Counted from the first letter of the stretch, positions 19,464 through 28,322 are shown. The stretch: 64,000 nucleotides of DNA from Ramlibacter rhizophilus (GCF_004681965.1 NZ_SMLL01000002.1:186001-250000); one strand, 5' to 3'. A program made the numbers and translations. Notes: generated by a model from the letters alone, not told the origin.

Positions 19464-19539
19464 TCCCCGATAGCTCAGTCGGTAGAGCGCCGGACTGTTA
19501 ATCCGTAGGTCCCTGGTTCGAGCCCAGGTCGGGGAGCCA
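19464..19539 (+). tRNA. tRNA-Asn (GTT)
   Basis: This is a 76-base cloverleaf. The acceptor stem TCCCCGA pairs with TCGGGGA, followed by discriminator G and an encoded CCA. D-arm TAGCTCAGTCGGTAGAG. The anticodon loop CTGTTAA has anticodon GTT at 19497-19499. T-arm CTGGTTCGAGCCCAG. It is the integration target of the island: its 3' part from the anticodon loop on is repeated exactly at the far end. Confidence 0.97.
19495..19539 (+). repeat. left attachment repeat (in the tRNA-Asn 3' half)
   Basis: These 45 bases, from the first base of the anticodon loop to the CCA end, recur exactly at 60730-60774. Preceding bases (GGA here, GGC there) and following bases differ, so the core is 45 bp. The integrated element keeps the tRNA gene intact at this end. 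Confidence 0.93.
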
Positions 19540-19614
19540 TAAGTTACTGATCTGCCAGTGTTTTTTCTCGGACTCCGCTAGTCCGCCGGTTTTCGGCACA
19601 TAACGGAGCACGAA

Positions 19615-20634
19615 ATGAGCATTGAGCACACCCACCCCGCTGCGGGGGCGATTCCCGACGCCCCCGCAGCCTCTTCTCTCGCGCAGCGCCTCAAAGCGCT
19701 TTCTGCGCGGCCGCAGTCTCTGACTGCGCGCGAGCTCATCGACCGGTACATGGCTGCCTACGCGGGCGCGGACACCACACGCGCGCAACGGCTGTCCGCC
19801 TGGTCTACCTTGATCGGTGAGTTCACCCTCGAGCAAATCGACAGCGATGTCATGTATGCCGGACGCGCCGAGCTCTCCCAGCAGCCCGCTCTTGTCTACT
19901 TGGGCCTCGATCACCAAGGGCGGCAAATCTTTCGCGCCAAAGGGCGAAAACAGGAAAAGACCCCCGCGACGGTGAACCGCTACATGGTTGCCATGGCCGC
20001 GGTGTTCACCTGGGCGATCGAGCAGCGCCTGGCCCCCCGCGGCTGGGTCCACCCATGCCGCGGCATCAAGCGACTGCCAGAGCCAGACGGGCGCGTGCGG
20101 TACTTGGACGATGCGGAGAGGATTCGGCTGTTCGAAGCCTGCCGTGCCTCTCAATACCCGCGGCTTTACGCCCTAGCGCTCATGGCCATGCTCACCGGCG
20201 CACGCAAGGGTGAACTGCTCGGACTCAAATGGCGGCAGGTGGACCTCGATGCCGGCGTGGCCACTCTCGCCAGGACGAAGAACGGCGACCGTCGCACGTT
20301 AGTACTACTACCGGAGCTCGTGGACGTGCTGCGCCCATTCGCAGGCGACCGCGACCGCCATCTCTTTGGGTCGGTCGCCTCGAAGCACCAGAAGCCAGCT
20401 TCCGTTGACTCCGCTTGGAGGGATGCGGTGGCGCGAGCAAAGATCCGTGACTTTCGCTTTCACGACCTGCGGCACTGCTGCGCCTCTTACCTAGCCCAGG
20501 CGGGAACGCCCCTGAACGTGATTGCGGAGGTCCTCGGGCATCGCAAGCTGGACATGACACGCCGCTATGCACATCTGACCACCCAGACCAAAGCAGCAGC
20601 GATGAGGACGGCCTTGTCCGGCATCGGCTGCTAG
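19615..20634 (+). CDS. int: tyrosine recombinase (island integrase)
   Basis: This is a 339-residue integrase. The N-terminal part (about 35-140) is the core-binding domain (ATVNRYMVAMAAVFTWAIEQ). The catalytic domain (about 155-335) shows the first arginine in LTGARKGELLGLKW, a beta-hairpin lysine in LARTKNGDRRT, the HDLRH box, the second histidine in VLGHRKLDMT, and the nucleophile tyrosine in RRYAHL. It starts 75 bases after tRNA-Asn and reads away from it, the usual arrangement for site-specific integration into tRNA 3' ends. Transcripts from the tRNA promoter could run into it, since no clear terminator lies between them. Confidence 0.95.
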   Translation: MSIEHTHPAAGAIPDAPAASSLAQRLKALSARPQSLTARELIDRYMAAYAGADTTRAQRLSAWSTLIGEFTLEQIDSDVMYAGRAELSQQPALVYLGLDHQGRQIFRAKGRKQEKTPATVNRYMVAMAAVFTWAIEQRLAPRGWVHPCRGIKRLPEPDGRVRYLDDAERIRLFEACRASQYPRLYALALMAMLTGARKGELLGLKWRQVDLDAGVATLARTKNGDRRTLVLLPELVDVLRPFAGDRDRHLFGSVASKHQKPASVDSAWRDAVARAKIRDFRFHDLRHCCASYLAQAGTPLNVIAEVLGHRKLDMTRRYAHLTTQTKAAAMRTALSGIGC

Positions 20635-20644
20635 ACGAGCACGC

Positions 20645-21280
20645 ATGCCCTCTGCCGCAGTTGAGACGAATCCTCTTGCTGGCCGCGTCTTCGAGGGCGA
20701 GGCGGCTGCAGTCCTGGCCACACTGCGGCGTTCTAAGAACAAGACCGTCGTCGAGGGGTGCCAGAGGGAGCTCCGGGCACTGAGCGCCGCCGCGGATTTT
20801 TACGATCTTTGGGGCGAGGCGCACCAGGAGCTTAGTCTCGGCCGGATGACCGAGCACCGGCGTCGCGAAGCCGAAGTTGACCTGCTGCTGGACGCCGTCA
20901 TCGACGTGGCCACGTCCTTCCCGCAGGATCATTGGCGCAAGACCATGGCGACGCGGTTCTTTCAGCTTCTCGCCGAATGTGCTCGCTGCATGTTGGCCGC
21001 CACCCAGCAGTTTCATCCGGTGATGTTCAGAGAACTGATCAATGAGGGCTGGCGCGCACTAGGCCGCGCAGAAGAACTCGGTTGGGCTCTCGAGCAGTCG
21101 CACGAGTCGGGCGCACGAGGTGGCGGCGAGGGTGTCAGAAGAACCACCAGCGAGCTCAGAGCCGCACTGCTCGAAGGCACGGCGGTCGGCACCATTGAGG
21201 AACTCGCCCAAAGGTACGAGATGAGCACGCGAAACGTCAGCTTCGCCAAGGCCTGGGCTCGCCGGCGTCAACCAATTTAG
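20645..21280 (+). CDS. hypothetical protein with a C-terminal HTH-like segment
   Basis: This 211-residue protein begins 10 bases after the integrase stop and is probably cotranscribed. It is mostly helical by composition. The last 40 residues (TIEELAQRYEMSTRNVSFAKAWARRR) look like a helix-turn-helix with a basic end. I do not recognise the family; a role in integration or excision control would be natural for the position but is only a guess. Confidence 0.6.
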   Translation: MPSAAVETNPLAGRVFEGEAAAVLATLRRSKNKTVVEGCQRELRALSAAADFYDLWGEAHQELSLGRMTEHRRREAEVDLLLDAVIDVATSFPQDHWRKTMATRFFQLLAECARCMLAATQQFHPVMFRELINEGWRALGRAEELGWALEQSHESGARGGGEGVRRTTSELRAALLEGTAVGTIEELAQRYEMSTRNVSFAKAWARRRQPI

Positions 21281-21372
21281 AAGGCCCTTCTTTCCTTCTC
21301 AGGACAACACGAACGGACTGAAATCTCCACTACGGGGTTCGGGAGAAACACCGGTAGATCAGGAGTTTTCAA

Positions 21373-21648
21373 ATGACCAAGAAAAAGGAGGATCCGACGT
21401 GGGATCCGGTCATGGGGGCAGAATTTCACCCCCTGCGAGCACTGTGGGAGGGCGCCAATCCACCCTACCCGTCCGAGCAATCTGCGCGCTGGGCCATTCG
21501 CCAACTGCAACGACGGCTGGCCGACGTCGGTGCCTTGGGTTTGCACCGGGGCATGCTGTTCATCCACATGCCTAAGCTCGTACAGGTTGCACGCGAGCAC
21601 GCGATCGAGCAAGCGACAAAGCGCTGCGTGAAGAAGGATCGCTTGTGA
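21373..21648 (+). CDS. small hypothetical protein (possible DNA-binding/excisionase-like)
   Basis: This 91-residue protein has an AAAAAGGAGG-rich start region. The middle (PYPSEQSARWAIRQLQRRLADVG) could form a helix-turn-helix-like unit, followed by LHRGMLFIHMPKLVQVAREHAIEQA, resembling the wing and last helix of excisionase-type proteins. This is weak evidence. The stop TGA overlaps the GTG start of the next ORF, so they are translationally coupled. Confidence 0.5.
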   Translation: MTKKKEDPTWDPVMGAEFHPLRALWEGANPPYPSEQSARWAIRQLQRRLADVGALGLHRGMLFIHMPKLVQVAREHAIEQATKRCVKKDRL

Positions 21649-21857
21649 GCGGCGGTCTCGTCAATCCTGTTTTCGCTGCCGCGTCGCTCGAAGGCGGGAG
21701 GTCGCTCGTGCCGGCTGTGTCGTCAACGTTCGTCCTGCCGATGGGTCGTCGCTGCACCTTGAGCAAGAGGCAGGCGCGTCGTGCGGTTTCGACCGTCCAA
21801 GACAGTGGTGAGAATCAGCAAGCTCCCAAGGCCCGCCCGAAGGAGGATTGCCTGTGA
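21645..21857 (+). pseudogene. shrunken duplicate of the following HTH gene
   Basis: This 70-codon reading frame starts with GTG at 21645. Its first bases (GTGAGCGGCGGTCTCGT) closely match the start of the next gene (GTGAGCGGTCGTCACGT). Further on, RRCTLSKRQARRAVSTVQDSGE parallels RRCKLSKRQAFRALAALRSSGE of the neighbour. The stretch between is much shorter here, and there is no homologue of the neighbour's C-terminal 200 residues. It is best read as an internally deleted, truncated tandem copy; a short expressed protein is not excluded because the frame is open and has an AAGAAGGA site. Confidence 0.55.
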
Positions 21858-22744
21858 GCGGTCGTCACGTTGGCATTGTTTTCACCTCGTCCTCGCACGC
21901 CGGCAGCGAGCTTCTTGTACTTGCCTGCGTTGCCGAGACGTTGAATGATGCAACAGGCACCTGGTCGATCTCGGTCGGCGAGATTGCCCGCCGCTGCAAA
22001 CTGAGCAAACGGCAGGCCTTTCGTGCACTGGCGGCTCTGCGCAGCAGTGGTGAGCTCGCCATCCGGAAGGGCGGCCCTGGTGGCAAGAGCGTCTTCACCT
22101 TGATGCTTGAGCGCACCACTGCTTCTGGCGGTCTTGGTTGGAACAAGCTGGGGGGGACAGCACCCGGTGCCTCTTGGTCGGGCGCGATGGCTGCAACACA
22201 GATGACGAAGGTCGCAGAACAGGAGCAGATGACGAAGGTGACATCACCCCAGAGTGGTTGCTTCGCAGCTGGCGCGCCTGTCACTGATGAGCTGACCTCC
22301 AGTTCAGCAACTGCTGACCGCGGCGTCATTCAACCAATGACGCCGGCGTCATGCATAACCAGACACTCAGATCAAACCACCACCACCCGCCCTGTGCGCG
22401 CGCTCGATGAAACAACTTCGATGGTCAAAGCTCTCGCAGCGGCAGGAGTTGCCAAGGTGTTCGTGACTGCAGAACTGCGGGAGGTGATCCGGCTGGGCGC
22501 CTCCTTGCAGGATGTACTCGACGCAATCACCCGCTCGGCCCACGCCGCGAACCCTTTCGCCTACGGCGTTGCTCGATTGCTTAATGAGCTGCAGGCAGCG
22601 TCCACACCGAGTCGCACCGGACAGAGGCTCCCGGATGCGGCTAGTGACCGTGACCCAGCGCTGGTGAAGATCGAGCGCGATGCACTGCTGGCGACTCCTG
22701 TACCTGCATTTGTCCGCGAGTTGAGCCGGCGCCTTCGCCAATAG
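21854..22744 (+). CDS. winged-helix/HTH protein (replication-initiator- or regulator-like)
   Basis: This is a 296-residue protein. Residues 10-80 form a winged helix: a helix (ELLVLACVAETLND), the GTWSISVGEIARRCKLSKRQAFRALAALRSSGEL recognition region, and a Gly-rich wing ending in VFTLML. The next 80 residues are polar and low-complexity; the last 100 are helical and unrecognised. The GTG at 21854 is preferred because AAGGAGG stands 7 bases upstream; the longer TTG frame has no ribosome site. This architecture is common in phages and integrative elements (replication protein O-like or regulatory). Confidence 0.65.
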   Translation: MSGRHVGIVFTSSSHAGSELLVLACVAETLNDATGTWSISVGEIARRCKLSKRQAFRALAALRSSGELAIRKGGPGGKSVFTLMLERTTASGGLGWNKLGGTAPGASWSGAMAATQMTKVAEQEQMTKVTSPQSGCFAAGAPVTDELTSSSATADRGVIQPMTPASCITRHSDQTTTTRPVRALDETTSMVKALAAAGVAKVFVTAELREVIRLGASLQDVLDAITRSAHAANPFAYGVARLLNELQAASTPSRTGQRLPDAASDRDPALVKIERDALLATPVPAFVRELSRRLRQ

Positions 22745-22867
22745 AAGGAAGGCACCTCCGTATAGGTACTTCCACCAGCAAGTAGATGCGGGTGATTCGA
22801 CCCCCAGCGACATCCTAGTGACTGCGATTTAAAACTGGTTGACGCTTGACAAATTGAAAGGAGAAGA

Positions 22868-23057
22868 ATGAGCCAGTCGGTGATGAAAGAGGTTTGGGAG
22901 CACTACCCTGGCTCTATGCCAGATCTGATTCTCTTGCTTGCACTGGCGCACCAGGCATCGGTACGCACTTGCGTTCGCTGCGGTCGAGCGCCGCGGCTGG
23001 ATCAGAGAGCGGGGGGATGACGGCGGCGATTTCTACGAGATCCCCTTCCTGCGTTAG
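22868..23057 (+). pseudogene. remnant of a second winged-helix gene, frameshifted
   Basis: A strong AAAGGAG site precedes ATG 22868, and the frame reads MSQSVMKEVWEHYPGSMPDL and then LILLLALAHQA, a typical start of element-borne winged-helix proteins. It reaches a stop at 23018-23020. In another frame the same DNA reads AAVERRGWIRERGDDGGDFY and then EIPFLR before a TAG at 23055-23057, which resembles the wing end of such a domain. The central recognition helices are missing, so I read this as an internally deleted, frameshifted gene. Confidence 0.5.
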
Positions 23058-23200
23058 ATCTGCAGCGGGACAGGGCTCAATGCTGGTCGGCGTCCGTGTC
23101 GAGTCGACATGAAGGGCGCCGCAGATAATCAGTGATTCTTGAGGTGACGCGCTGTTGGTTCGGCACGCGTAACCGATTTAGGGCAACGAGGAGGAATATC

Positions 23201-23953
23201 GTGAATACCCAGATTTCGGCACCTAGCGCCCTCGAGTTGGAGCGACTGAAGGCATCTCTGTCGATTGACCTGGAAAGGGAGAAGAGCAGGCTGCAGACTG
23301 AGCTCGAGCAAGAAAAGCATCGGCTGAGCGCGCAGCGAGAAGAAGAAGCTCGTCGGGCTAAGCGCTCCGAAGTCGTGTATCTCGAGCTCGGCCAGCACAT
23401 GCGCTCGCTGAACACGTTCCTGTGGCAAGTCCCCGGTCTCGTGATTGCGATCACAGGGGGACTCTGGTTCGGTGCTGCAAGCATCGAGAACCTTCAATCG
23501 AAGAGAATTGCCTTAGGGTTTACAGCAGCAGTCGACCTTCTGATGATCCCCATCGTTTGGCGCATGCGGATGCTGTTCCAGCGCAACCTCGCCTACCAGA
23601 TGAAGTACGAGAGCAATACGCTAGACGGGCCTGCAGCCGCATCATCATGGAAGTACGTAGTGATTGGCATTTGGACCTTGCTCCTCGGAGCCGGTGGCGT
23701 CATCAGCGTCTGTGGTGCGATCTCTCCAGAACTCGTTCGTCGCAGCGAACCGTCCGGCCTCGTTGCAGCTCACAAGGAATCCAACAGCAGACCCGCAGCA
23801 GCTCCAGAACAAGGTCAGCCCGCCCTTCCCGCCAGCACTGGGAATGCTCAAGAGCGCACCGGCGCGAAGGGGCAAGCGCGAGCAAGCGATGGTCGCAGTG
23901 CCGCGAACCCAGCGCCTACGGCAGATGGAGCAGTGTCCGGCAATGTCAAATAG
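23201..23953 (+). CDS. coiled-coil membrane protein of unknown function
   Basis: This protein has 250 residues. An N-terminal cytoplasmic coiled coil (about residues 10-65, rich in E/K/R/L: LSIDLEREKSRLQTELEQEK) is followed by three hydrophobic segments: VPGLVIAITGGLWFGAASI, ALGFTAAVDLLMIPIVW and YVVIGIWTLLLGAGGVISVCGAI. A 60-residue polar, Ala/Pro/Gln-rich tail ends the protein. The start is GTG 23201, with GAGGAGGA five bases upstream; an ATG at 23132 in frame lacks a site. I do not recognise a family. Confidence 0.6.
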   Translation: MNTQISAPSALELERLKASLSIDLEREKSRLQTELEQEKHRLSAQREEEARRAKRSEVVYLELGQHMRSLNTFLWQVPGLVIAITGGLWFGAASIENLQSKRIALGFTAAVDLLMIPIVWRMRMLFQRNLAYQMKYESNTLDGPAAASSWKYVVIGIWTLLLGAGGVISVCGAISPELVRRSEPSGLVAAHKESNSRPAAAPEQGQPALPASTGNAQERTGAKGQARASDGRSAANPAPTADGAVSGNVK

Positions 23954-24010
23954 TGAGCGCGCCACTAGTGCCAGTTCGGGCACCTGCGGGCAATCCTCAA
24001 GGTCAAACGC

Positions 24011-24385
24011 ATGAAAACATTTGGAAACTTCGACCCTCGTAGCATCGTGGCCGAAGACGATCTATTCACTCTCATCTGGGACAAGTACCCCGTCTCGCCT
24101 GGGCACCTCTTGATCGTGGTGAAAAGGCCAGTGGCTCGATTTCAAGAGCTCACCGATAACGAGCGGAGCCGCTTGATGCACTGGATGGCGTGGTCGACAG
24201 ACCACCTGTACTCTACTCTGCAGCCCAAGCCAGATGGCATCAATTTTGGACTCAATGACGGTGAAGCTGCCGGTCAGACGGTTGGGCAGCTTCACTTTCA
24301 CATGATTCCGCGCTACCGAGGCGATGCGCCTGACCCGCGAGGAGGAGTCCGGTTTGTGCTGCCGGAACGTGCGCGGTACTGGTAG
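24011..24385 (+). CDS. HIT-family nucleotide hydrolase/transferase-like protein
   Basis: This 124-residue protein has a single HIT fold. The N-terminal LIWDKYPVSPGHLLIVVKRPVARFQEL is the typical nucleotide-side strand pair. The GQTVGQLHFHMIPRYRGDAP stretch holds the histidine triad region, but the first of the three histidines is glutamine (Q-L-H-F-H). The central nucleophile histidine is kept, so activity on diadenosine or nucleotidyl substrates is possible. It stands alone on the plus strand between unrelated accessory genes. Confidence 0.85.
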   Translation: MKTFGNFDPRSIVAEDDLFTLIWDKYPVSPGHLLIVVKRPVARFQELTDNERSRLMHWMAWSTDHLYSTLQPKPDGINFGLNDGEAAGQTVGQLHFHMIPRYRGDAPDPRGGVRFVLPERARYW

Positions 24386-24707
24386 TAGTACAGTACTCGG
24401 CCACTCCACCGTGAGTGAGCTTTCTTGGGGGCGAAGGCCGCCGTCGCCTTGTCCGTGTTCACGCGAAAGCGACGGATGAACAATCCTGTGGTCCCCAAGC
24501 CCGCTTTGGCCAAGAGCAGACGTTGCGCTGCACGGCCCTGTGGGCGAGTTCATACAGGCGCCAGACGAGCTAGGTTGAAGCCGCGGTGAGGACATGACGT
24601 GCTCAAGGGCTGAGGTCGTTGCAGCCCAGCCGAAATGGCCAGGGCGTCACTTTTCAGCGATGGAGGCGGCGCTTATGTTCATCGAACCTCGTTCTCTGGA
24701 GCACGCC
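24386..24707. other. intergenic region without a supported gene
   Basis: About 320 bases between the HIT gene and the first serine recombinase. Short frames exist on both strands, but none has a recognisable protein or good ribosome site. The leader of the recombinase presumably lies here. Confidence 0.5.
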
Positions 24708-26237
24708 ATGGACCTCACTCCCGCCGCGCAGTACGTGCGCATGTCTACGGACAAGCAAGACCTCTCGCCCGATTTGCAGAAGGCGGCGATCGCGGCCTAT
24801 GCCGCTTCGCACAACATCGAGGTCGTCGCAACGTACGAAGATGGCGGCAAGAGCGGTCTGCAGATCGTGAACCGGGCGGGGATGAAGCGACTGCTCGCCG
24901 ATGTAGAGGGGCGGGACTGCCCGTTTTCGAAGATCCTCGTCTACGACATCAGCCGATGGGGCCGATTCCAGAACACGGACGCCTCCGCCTACTACGACTA
25001 CCACTGCAAGCTGAACGGGGTCACCGTCGTCTACGTCGCCGAACCCTTGAGCGACGAGGCCAGCCCCTTCGCATCTGTGCTGAAGAATCTCAAGCGGGCG
25101 ATGGCCGCCGAGTACAGCCGCGAGCTTGCCGCGAAGACCGCGGCGGGACAGGAGCGGGTGATGGCACTCGGCTATCAAATGGGACCTACACCCTGTCTCG
25201 GCTTCCGCCGGGTAGCCGTAAGCGCCGATGGATCGAAGCGGCGGGTGCTCGAGCGCGGCGAGCGAAAACCTCGCGAGACTGACCGGGTCTCCTGGGCTCT
25301 GGCGCCAGACGAGGAGCTCGAACTCGTCCGGCGCATCTTCCACGTGTACGCGTCCACTAGGGTCACTCTGAAGCAGATTGCAGCGACGCTGAGCACGGAG
25401 GGGCACAGGACGGCGAACGGCGACGTCATCACCCGCGACATGCTCTCTACCCTGCTGTCCTGCGAGGCAGTGATAGGGAGCTTCGTCTGGGGCCGGCTAG
25501 AGAACGCTCGCACCCGTACGATCCGGCCAAGATCAGAGCCAATACGTATCAAGGGAAGTGTTCCGGCGATCGTTGACGAAGACACGTGGCTCCTGGTTCA
25601 AGACAAGCGAGCGGCGACTGGGAATATCAAGCGCACGCAGACTCGGCTCCTTGCAGACCTCCGGGAAGCGCTTCGCCTCACTCCCGACCTCACTGCACGC
25701 GACCTTGCCTCCCACGGGTGTGCGCACGTGACGACCTACAGGCGAGCCTTCGGTAGTTTCCCTGCTGCAATCTCTCTGGCAGGCGGCGATGCGAATGCGA
25801 TGAAAGTCGGAGCGGCGCGGCATCATTCAGAACGAGCTACTGTGTGCTACCGGTTCTCGCTTGACGTTGTGCAGCTTCTAAAGGAGCACGGCATCAGATC
25901 GACTCAGCACGGGCGATTCCGAACGATCACATTAAACGACGCGGTGACATTGCGGGTTCATCCAGTCTGGATTGCACGAAAAGGAAGCCGCTCGATGTGG
26001 TCCGTAGGTGATTTCGAGTCGATATGCGCATTTCAGGAAGTTCTCATCATGAGGATGAATCCCGACGGCGTGACGGCTCTGGACTTCTTCACCGTTCCCG
26101 CTCCGTACTTCCGGACGGAGTTTCCACGCTGGCTCTCGTTGAACGTCCCTCCAACGATTGGGCGGTTTCGGCTTGCAGACCGCCAGCAGCTAGTTGACAG
26201 GCTGACGCAGCTTGCGCAAGGAACCGGGAGGCGATGA
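24708..26237 (+). CDS. large serine recombinase (resolvase/integrase family) 1
   Basis: This protein has about 509 residues. The N-terminal catalytic domain (1-150) carries the nucleophile serine in AAQYVRMSTDKQ, followed by DGGKSGL and ISRWGRFQNTDASAYYDYHC. A 'recombinase' DNA-binding domain follows (about 170-290, RIFHVYASTRVTLKQIAATL). The C-terminal 200 residues have no visible zinc ribbon or coiled coil and contain DLTARDLASHGCAHVTTYRRAFG. ATG 24708 is chosen because the resolvase fold begins there with TGGAG upstream; the frame extends 38 codons further up. It faces a related recombinase 427 bases downstream. Confidence 0.88.
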   Translation: MDLTPAAQYVRMSTDKQDLSPDLQKAAIAAYAASHNIEVVATYEDGGKSGLQIVNRAGMKRLLADVEGRDCPFSKILVYDISRWGRFQNTDASAYYDYHCKLNGVTVVYVAEPLSDEASPFASVLKNLKRAMAAEYSRELAAKTAAGQERVMALGYQMGPTPCLGFRRVAVSADGSKRRVLERGERKPRETDRVSWALAPDEELELVRRIFHVYASTRVTLKQIAATLSTEGHRTANGDVITRDMLSTLLSCEAVIGSFVWGRLENARTRTIRPRSEPIRIKGSVPAIVDEDTWLLVQDKRAATGNIKRTQTRLLADLREALRLTPDLTARDLASHGCAHVTTYRRAFGSFPAAISLAGGDANAMKVGAARHHSERATVCYRFSLDVVQLLKEHGIRSTQHGRFRTITLNDAVTLRVHPVWIARKGSRSMWSVGDFESICAFQEVLIMRMNPDGVTALDFFTVPAPYFRTEFPRWLSLNVPPTIGRFRLADRQQLVDRLTQLAQGTGRR

Positions 26238-26359
26238 CAGCAAGGGGCAGGACAACCGCGACGGCATGCCGCCACATCCATGGCGCGAGTTGGAAGCCTT
26301 GAAGCGAGGCCGAAACCAGTAATGCCTCTTCGTCAGCGAATCGACACTACCAGACCAAG

Positions 26360-26596
26360 TCATTCCCTTGGCCCGTTCTCCGCCTGTGCGTCGTTGATCA
26401 GCTGTCCTATCCGGGCGAGCTCTTTGAAATCCTGGCGTTCTTCACCATCCAGCATCCGATTCCACCCCCAACACCCTATGAGCAGCAGGAGCCCGATCGA
26501 AACGGTCACCATCGTCGCTTGGTCCTGAGACCTCGCCCAGAGCACCAGACCGATGGCGCCGAGGAAAACCACGCTGAGAACAACTGGAGAGCGCAT
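26360..26596 (-). CDS. small membrane protein (hypothetical)
   Basis: This 78-residue frame starts at ATG 26594-26596 behind a GAGGTGG site. It encodes two hydrophobic segments (VVLSVVFLGAIGLVLW and TMVTVSIGLLLLIGCWGW) and a charged C-terminal tail. The hydrophobic pattern and ribosome site speak for a real gene lodged between the two convergent recombinases. No family is recognised. Confidence 0.5.
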   Translation of the reverse strand: MRSPVVLSVVFLGAIGLVLWARSQDQATMVTVSIGLLLLIGCWGWNRMLDGEERQDFKELARIGQLINDAQAENGPRE

Positions 26597-26664
26597 GACC
26601 ACCTCACCGATGAGCGACTATGCCGCGCTCCGGGGGTTGGGGCAAGTTCTGACCTGGATACGGC

Positions 26665-28239
26665 TTACCTTCGACTCGGTGGCCGTCGGCCTCTTGTCGG
26701 CAGGTGTTCATCTGGATCTTGAGCCGCTGATTTAAGCGTGAGGTAATGAGCAAGGTGCTCGATATTGAAGAGACCGTACGGGTTCATCGCATCCAATCCC
26801 TCAGGGCGGATCAACATGGGGACCTTGCGATGGTCCTCCTCCGAGATGAGGTAGTAGCGATCTGCTGCGCCGCCTTCGCCCATGAACACGACCAACCGGT
26901 AGTCGCTGCGGGTTATCCGCCTGCGCTGGACATACCAAGCAGCGATTTTCGTGAACGACCGACGCCAGGAAAGGTAGAGCTGCACGTACCAGCGACCGTT
27001 CACGGTGAGCATGTGGCTCTGGAAGTCGCACTCGACGTCACAGCCGAACTCGGCGAGTTGGGAAGCCACAGAATCCTGAAGCACCTTCGTCGCCGCGTTC
27101 GTCCTGTTCATCCTTTCCCGGGAGATCGCGCCTGCTATGTCCGACGTCCGCCCAGCGAAGGCGTAGGCAGCCTCCATTGTTCCAAACGCCTTCAGGTACG
27201 TCTGCGCGGGTGGGCACCCGTATCTCGAGAGGTCGGCTGCGGAGAGGTCCGGACACTGTTTCAGGGCAGCGGCGAGTTCCGCGAGCAACCACTCAGGGCT
27301 GCGCCGTGGGGTTGCCCGTGCAGCTTTCTTTGCCTGAACCCTATCCCAGGTCTGCCTATCGATCAGCTGCTCTATGGCGCTCGGAAAGCGGTGCCACCTC
27401 TCGGGGGGAACAGGTAGCAGGCCGCGAGGCGTCTGCATTTTCTTGCCCCACACATACGTTCCGGTGAACAGCTCACAGGAGAGCAGGGAGTCCACGATGC
27501 CCTGCGTGAACGGACCGCCCGCACGCGTGCGGTGCCCTTCTTCCGCAAGTAGACGCACCAGGTCGTTGATGTTTGCGGGTGTGTTCGCATAGAGGTCGAA
27601 AATCCGGCGAAGGAGCGCGACTTCCTCCGCAGGTCCAGGCACAAGCCGGATGCGATCCGACTGAACTCCCTTGCGCTCATTGACGCCAAGAAGTCCTCTG
27701 GGCACGCCGTCTCTGGTGACCGTCTGCCGGATCAGTCCGATTGCTGGCCTGCCGCCTGCTGAGTAGCCCATGCCAATCACCCGCACTTGGCCCGCGCGGG
27801 CCTTCACGGCCAACTCCCTGCTGTACTCTGCGGCCATGGCGCGCTTCAGGCTCTTGACAAGGGCCGCAATCGGGCCCGCATCGCGTCCGAAGCTCTCAGT
27901 GACGTAGACAACGTCAACGTCATGCAGGCGACAGTGGTAGTCATAGTAGGCTGAGGCATCGGTGTTCTGAAACCGCCCCCATCGGCTCACGTCGTAAACG
28001 AGCACCGTTCTGTAGATGCACGCTGGATCCATAACGTCGGCCAGAAGGCGCTGCATGCCCGGTCGGTTCCTCACGGCCAGCCCGCTTTTGCCCTGGTCCT
28101 CGTACGTGGCAACAATCTGGAGTCCGTTGTTGGACGCGTACTGCTGGATGGCGGCTTTCTGATTTTCAGGCGAGAGGTCCTGTTGGTCCGTCGACATGCG
28201 GATGTACTGGGCAGCGTTGGAGGGAGGTGTATCGCTCAT
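26665..28239 (-). CDS. large serine recombinase 2
   Basis: This 524-residue protein is homologous to recombinase 1 over its whole length. Its catalytic domain has AAQYIRMSTDQQ, DQGKSGL, and the same SRWGRFQNTDASAYYDYHC block. The recombinase domain has RIFDLYANTPANINDLVRLL. The C-terminal region has the parallel DLSAADLSRYGCPPAQTYLKAFG element. The start at MSDTPPSN (28237-28239) is chosen for the domain boundary; a longer frame reaches 28275. Two paralogous recombinases in tail-to-tail orientation suggest a nested or duplicated element. Confidence 0.87.
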   Translation of the reverse strand: MSDTPPSNAAQYIRMSTDQQDLSPENQKAAIQQYASNNGLQIVATYEDQGKSGLAVRNRPGMQRLLADVMDPACIYRTVLVYDVSRWGRFQNTDASAYYDYHCRLHDVDVVYVTESFGRDAGPIAALVKSLKRAMAAEYSRELAVKARAGQVRVIGMGYSAGGRPAIGLIRQTVTRDGVPRGLLGVNERKGVQSDRIRLVPGPAEEVALLRRIFDLYANTPANINDLVRLLAEEGHRTRAGGPFTQGIVDSLLSCELFTGTYVWGKKMQTPRGLLPVPPERWHRFPSAIEQLIDRQTWDRVQAKKAARATPRRSPEWLLAELAAALKQCPDLSAADLSRYGCPPAQTYLKAFGTMEAAYAFAGRTSDIAGAISRERMNRTNAATKVLQDSVASQLAEFGCDVECDFQSHMLTVNGRWYVQLYLSWRRSFTKIAAWYVQRRRITRSDYRLVVFMGEGGAADRYYLISEEDHRKVPMLIRPEGLDAMNPYGLFNIEHLAHYLTLKSAAQDPDEHLPTRGRRPPSRR

Positions 28240-28322
28240 CCAGCCTGAGTAACCGCCTCGCCTCTCCAGTTCCACTCGTTCTGACCGGGGCCATGTCGCA
28301 GTTCAGCTGATAACCTCGACGA

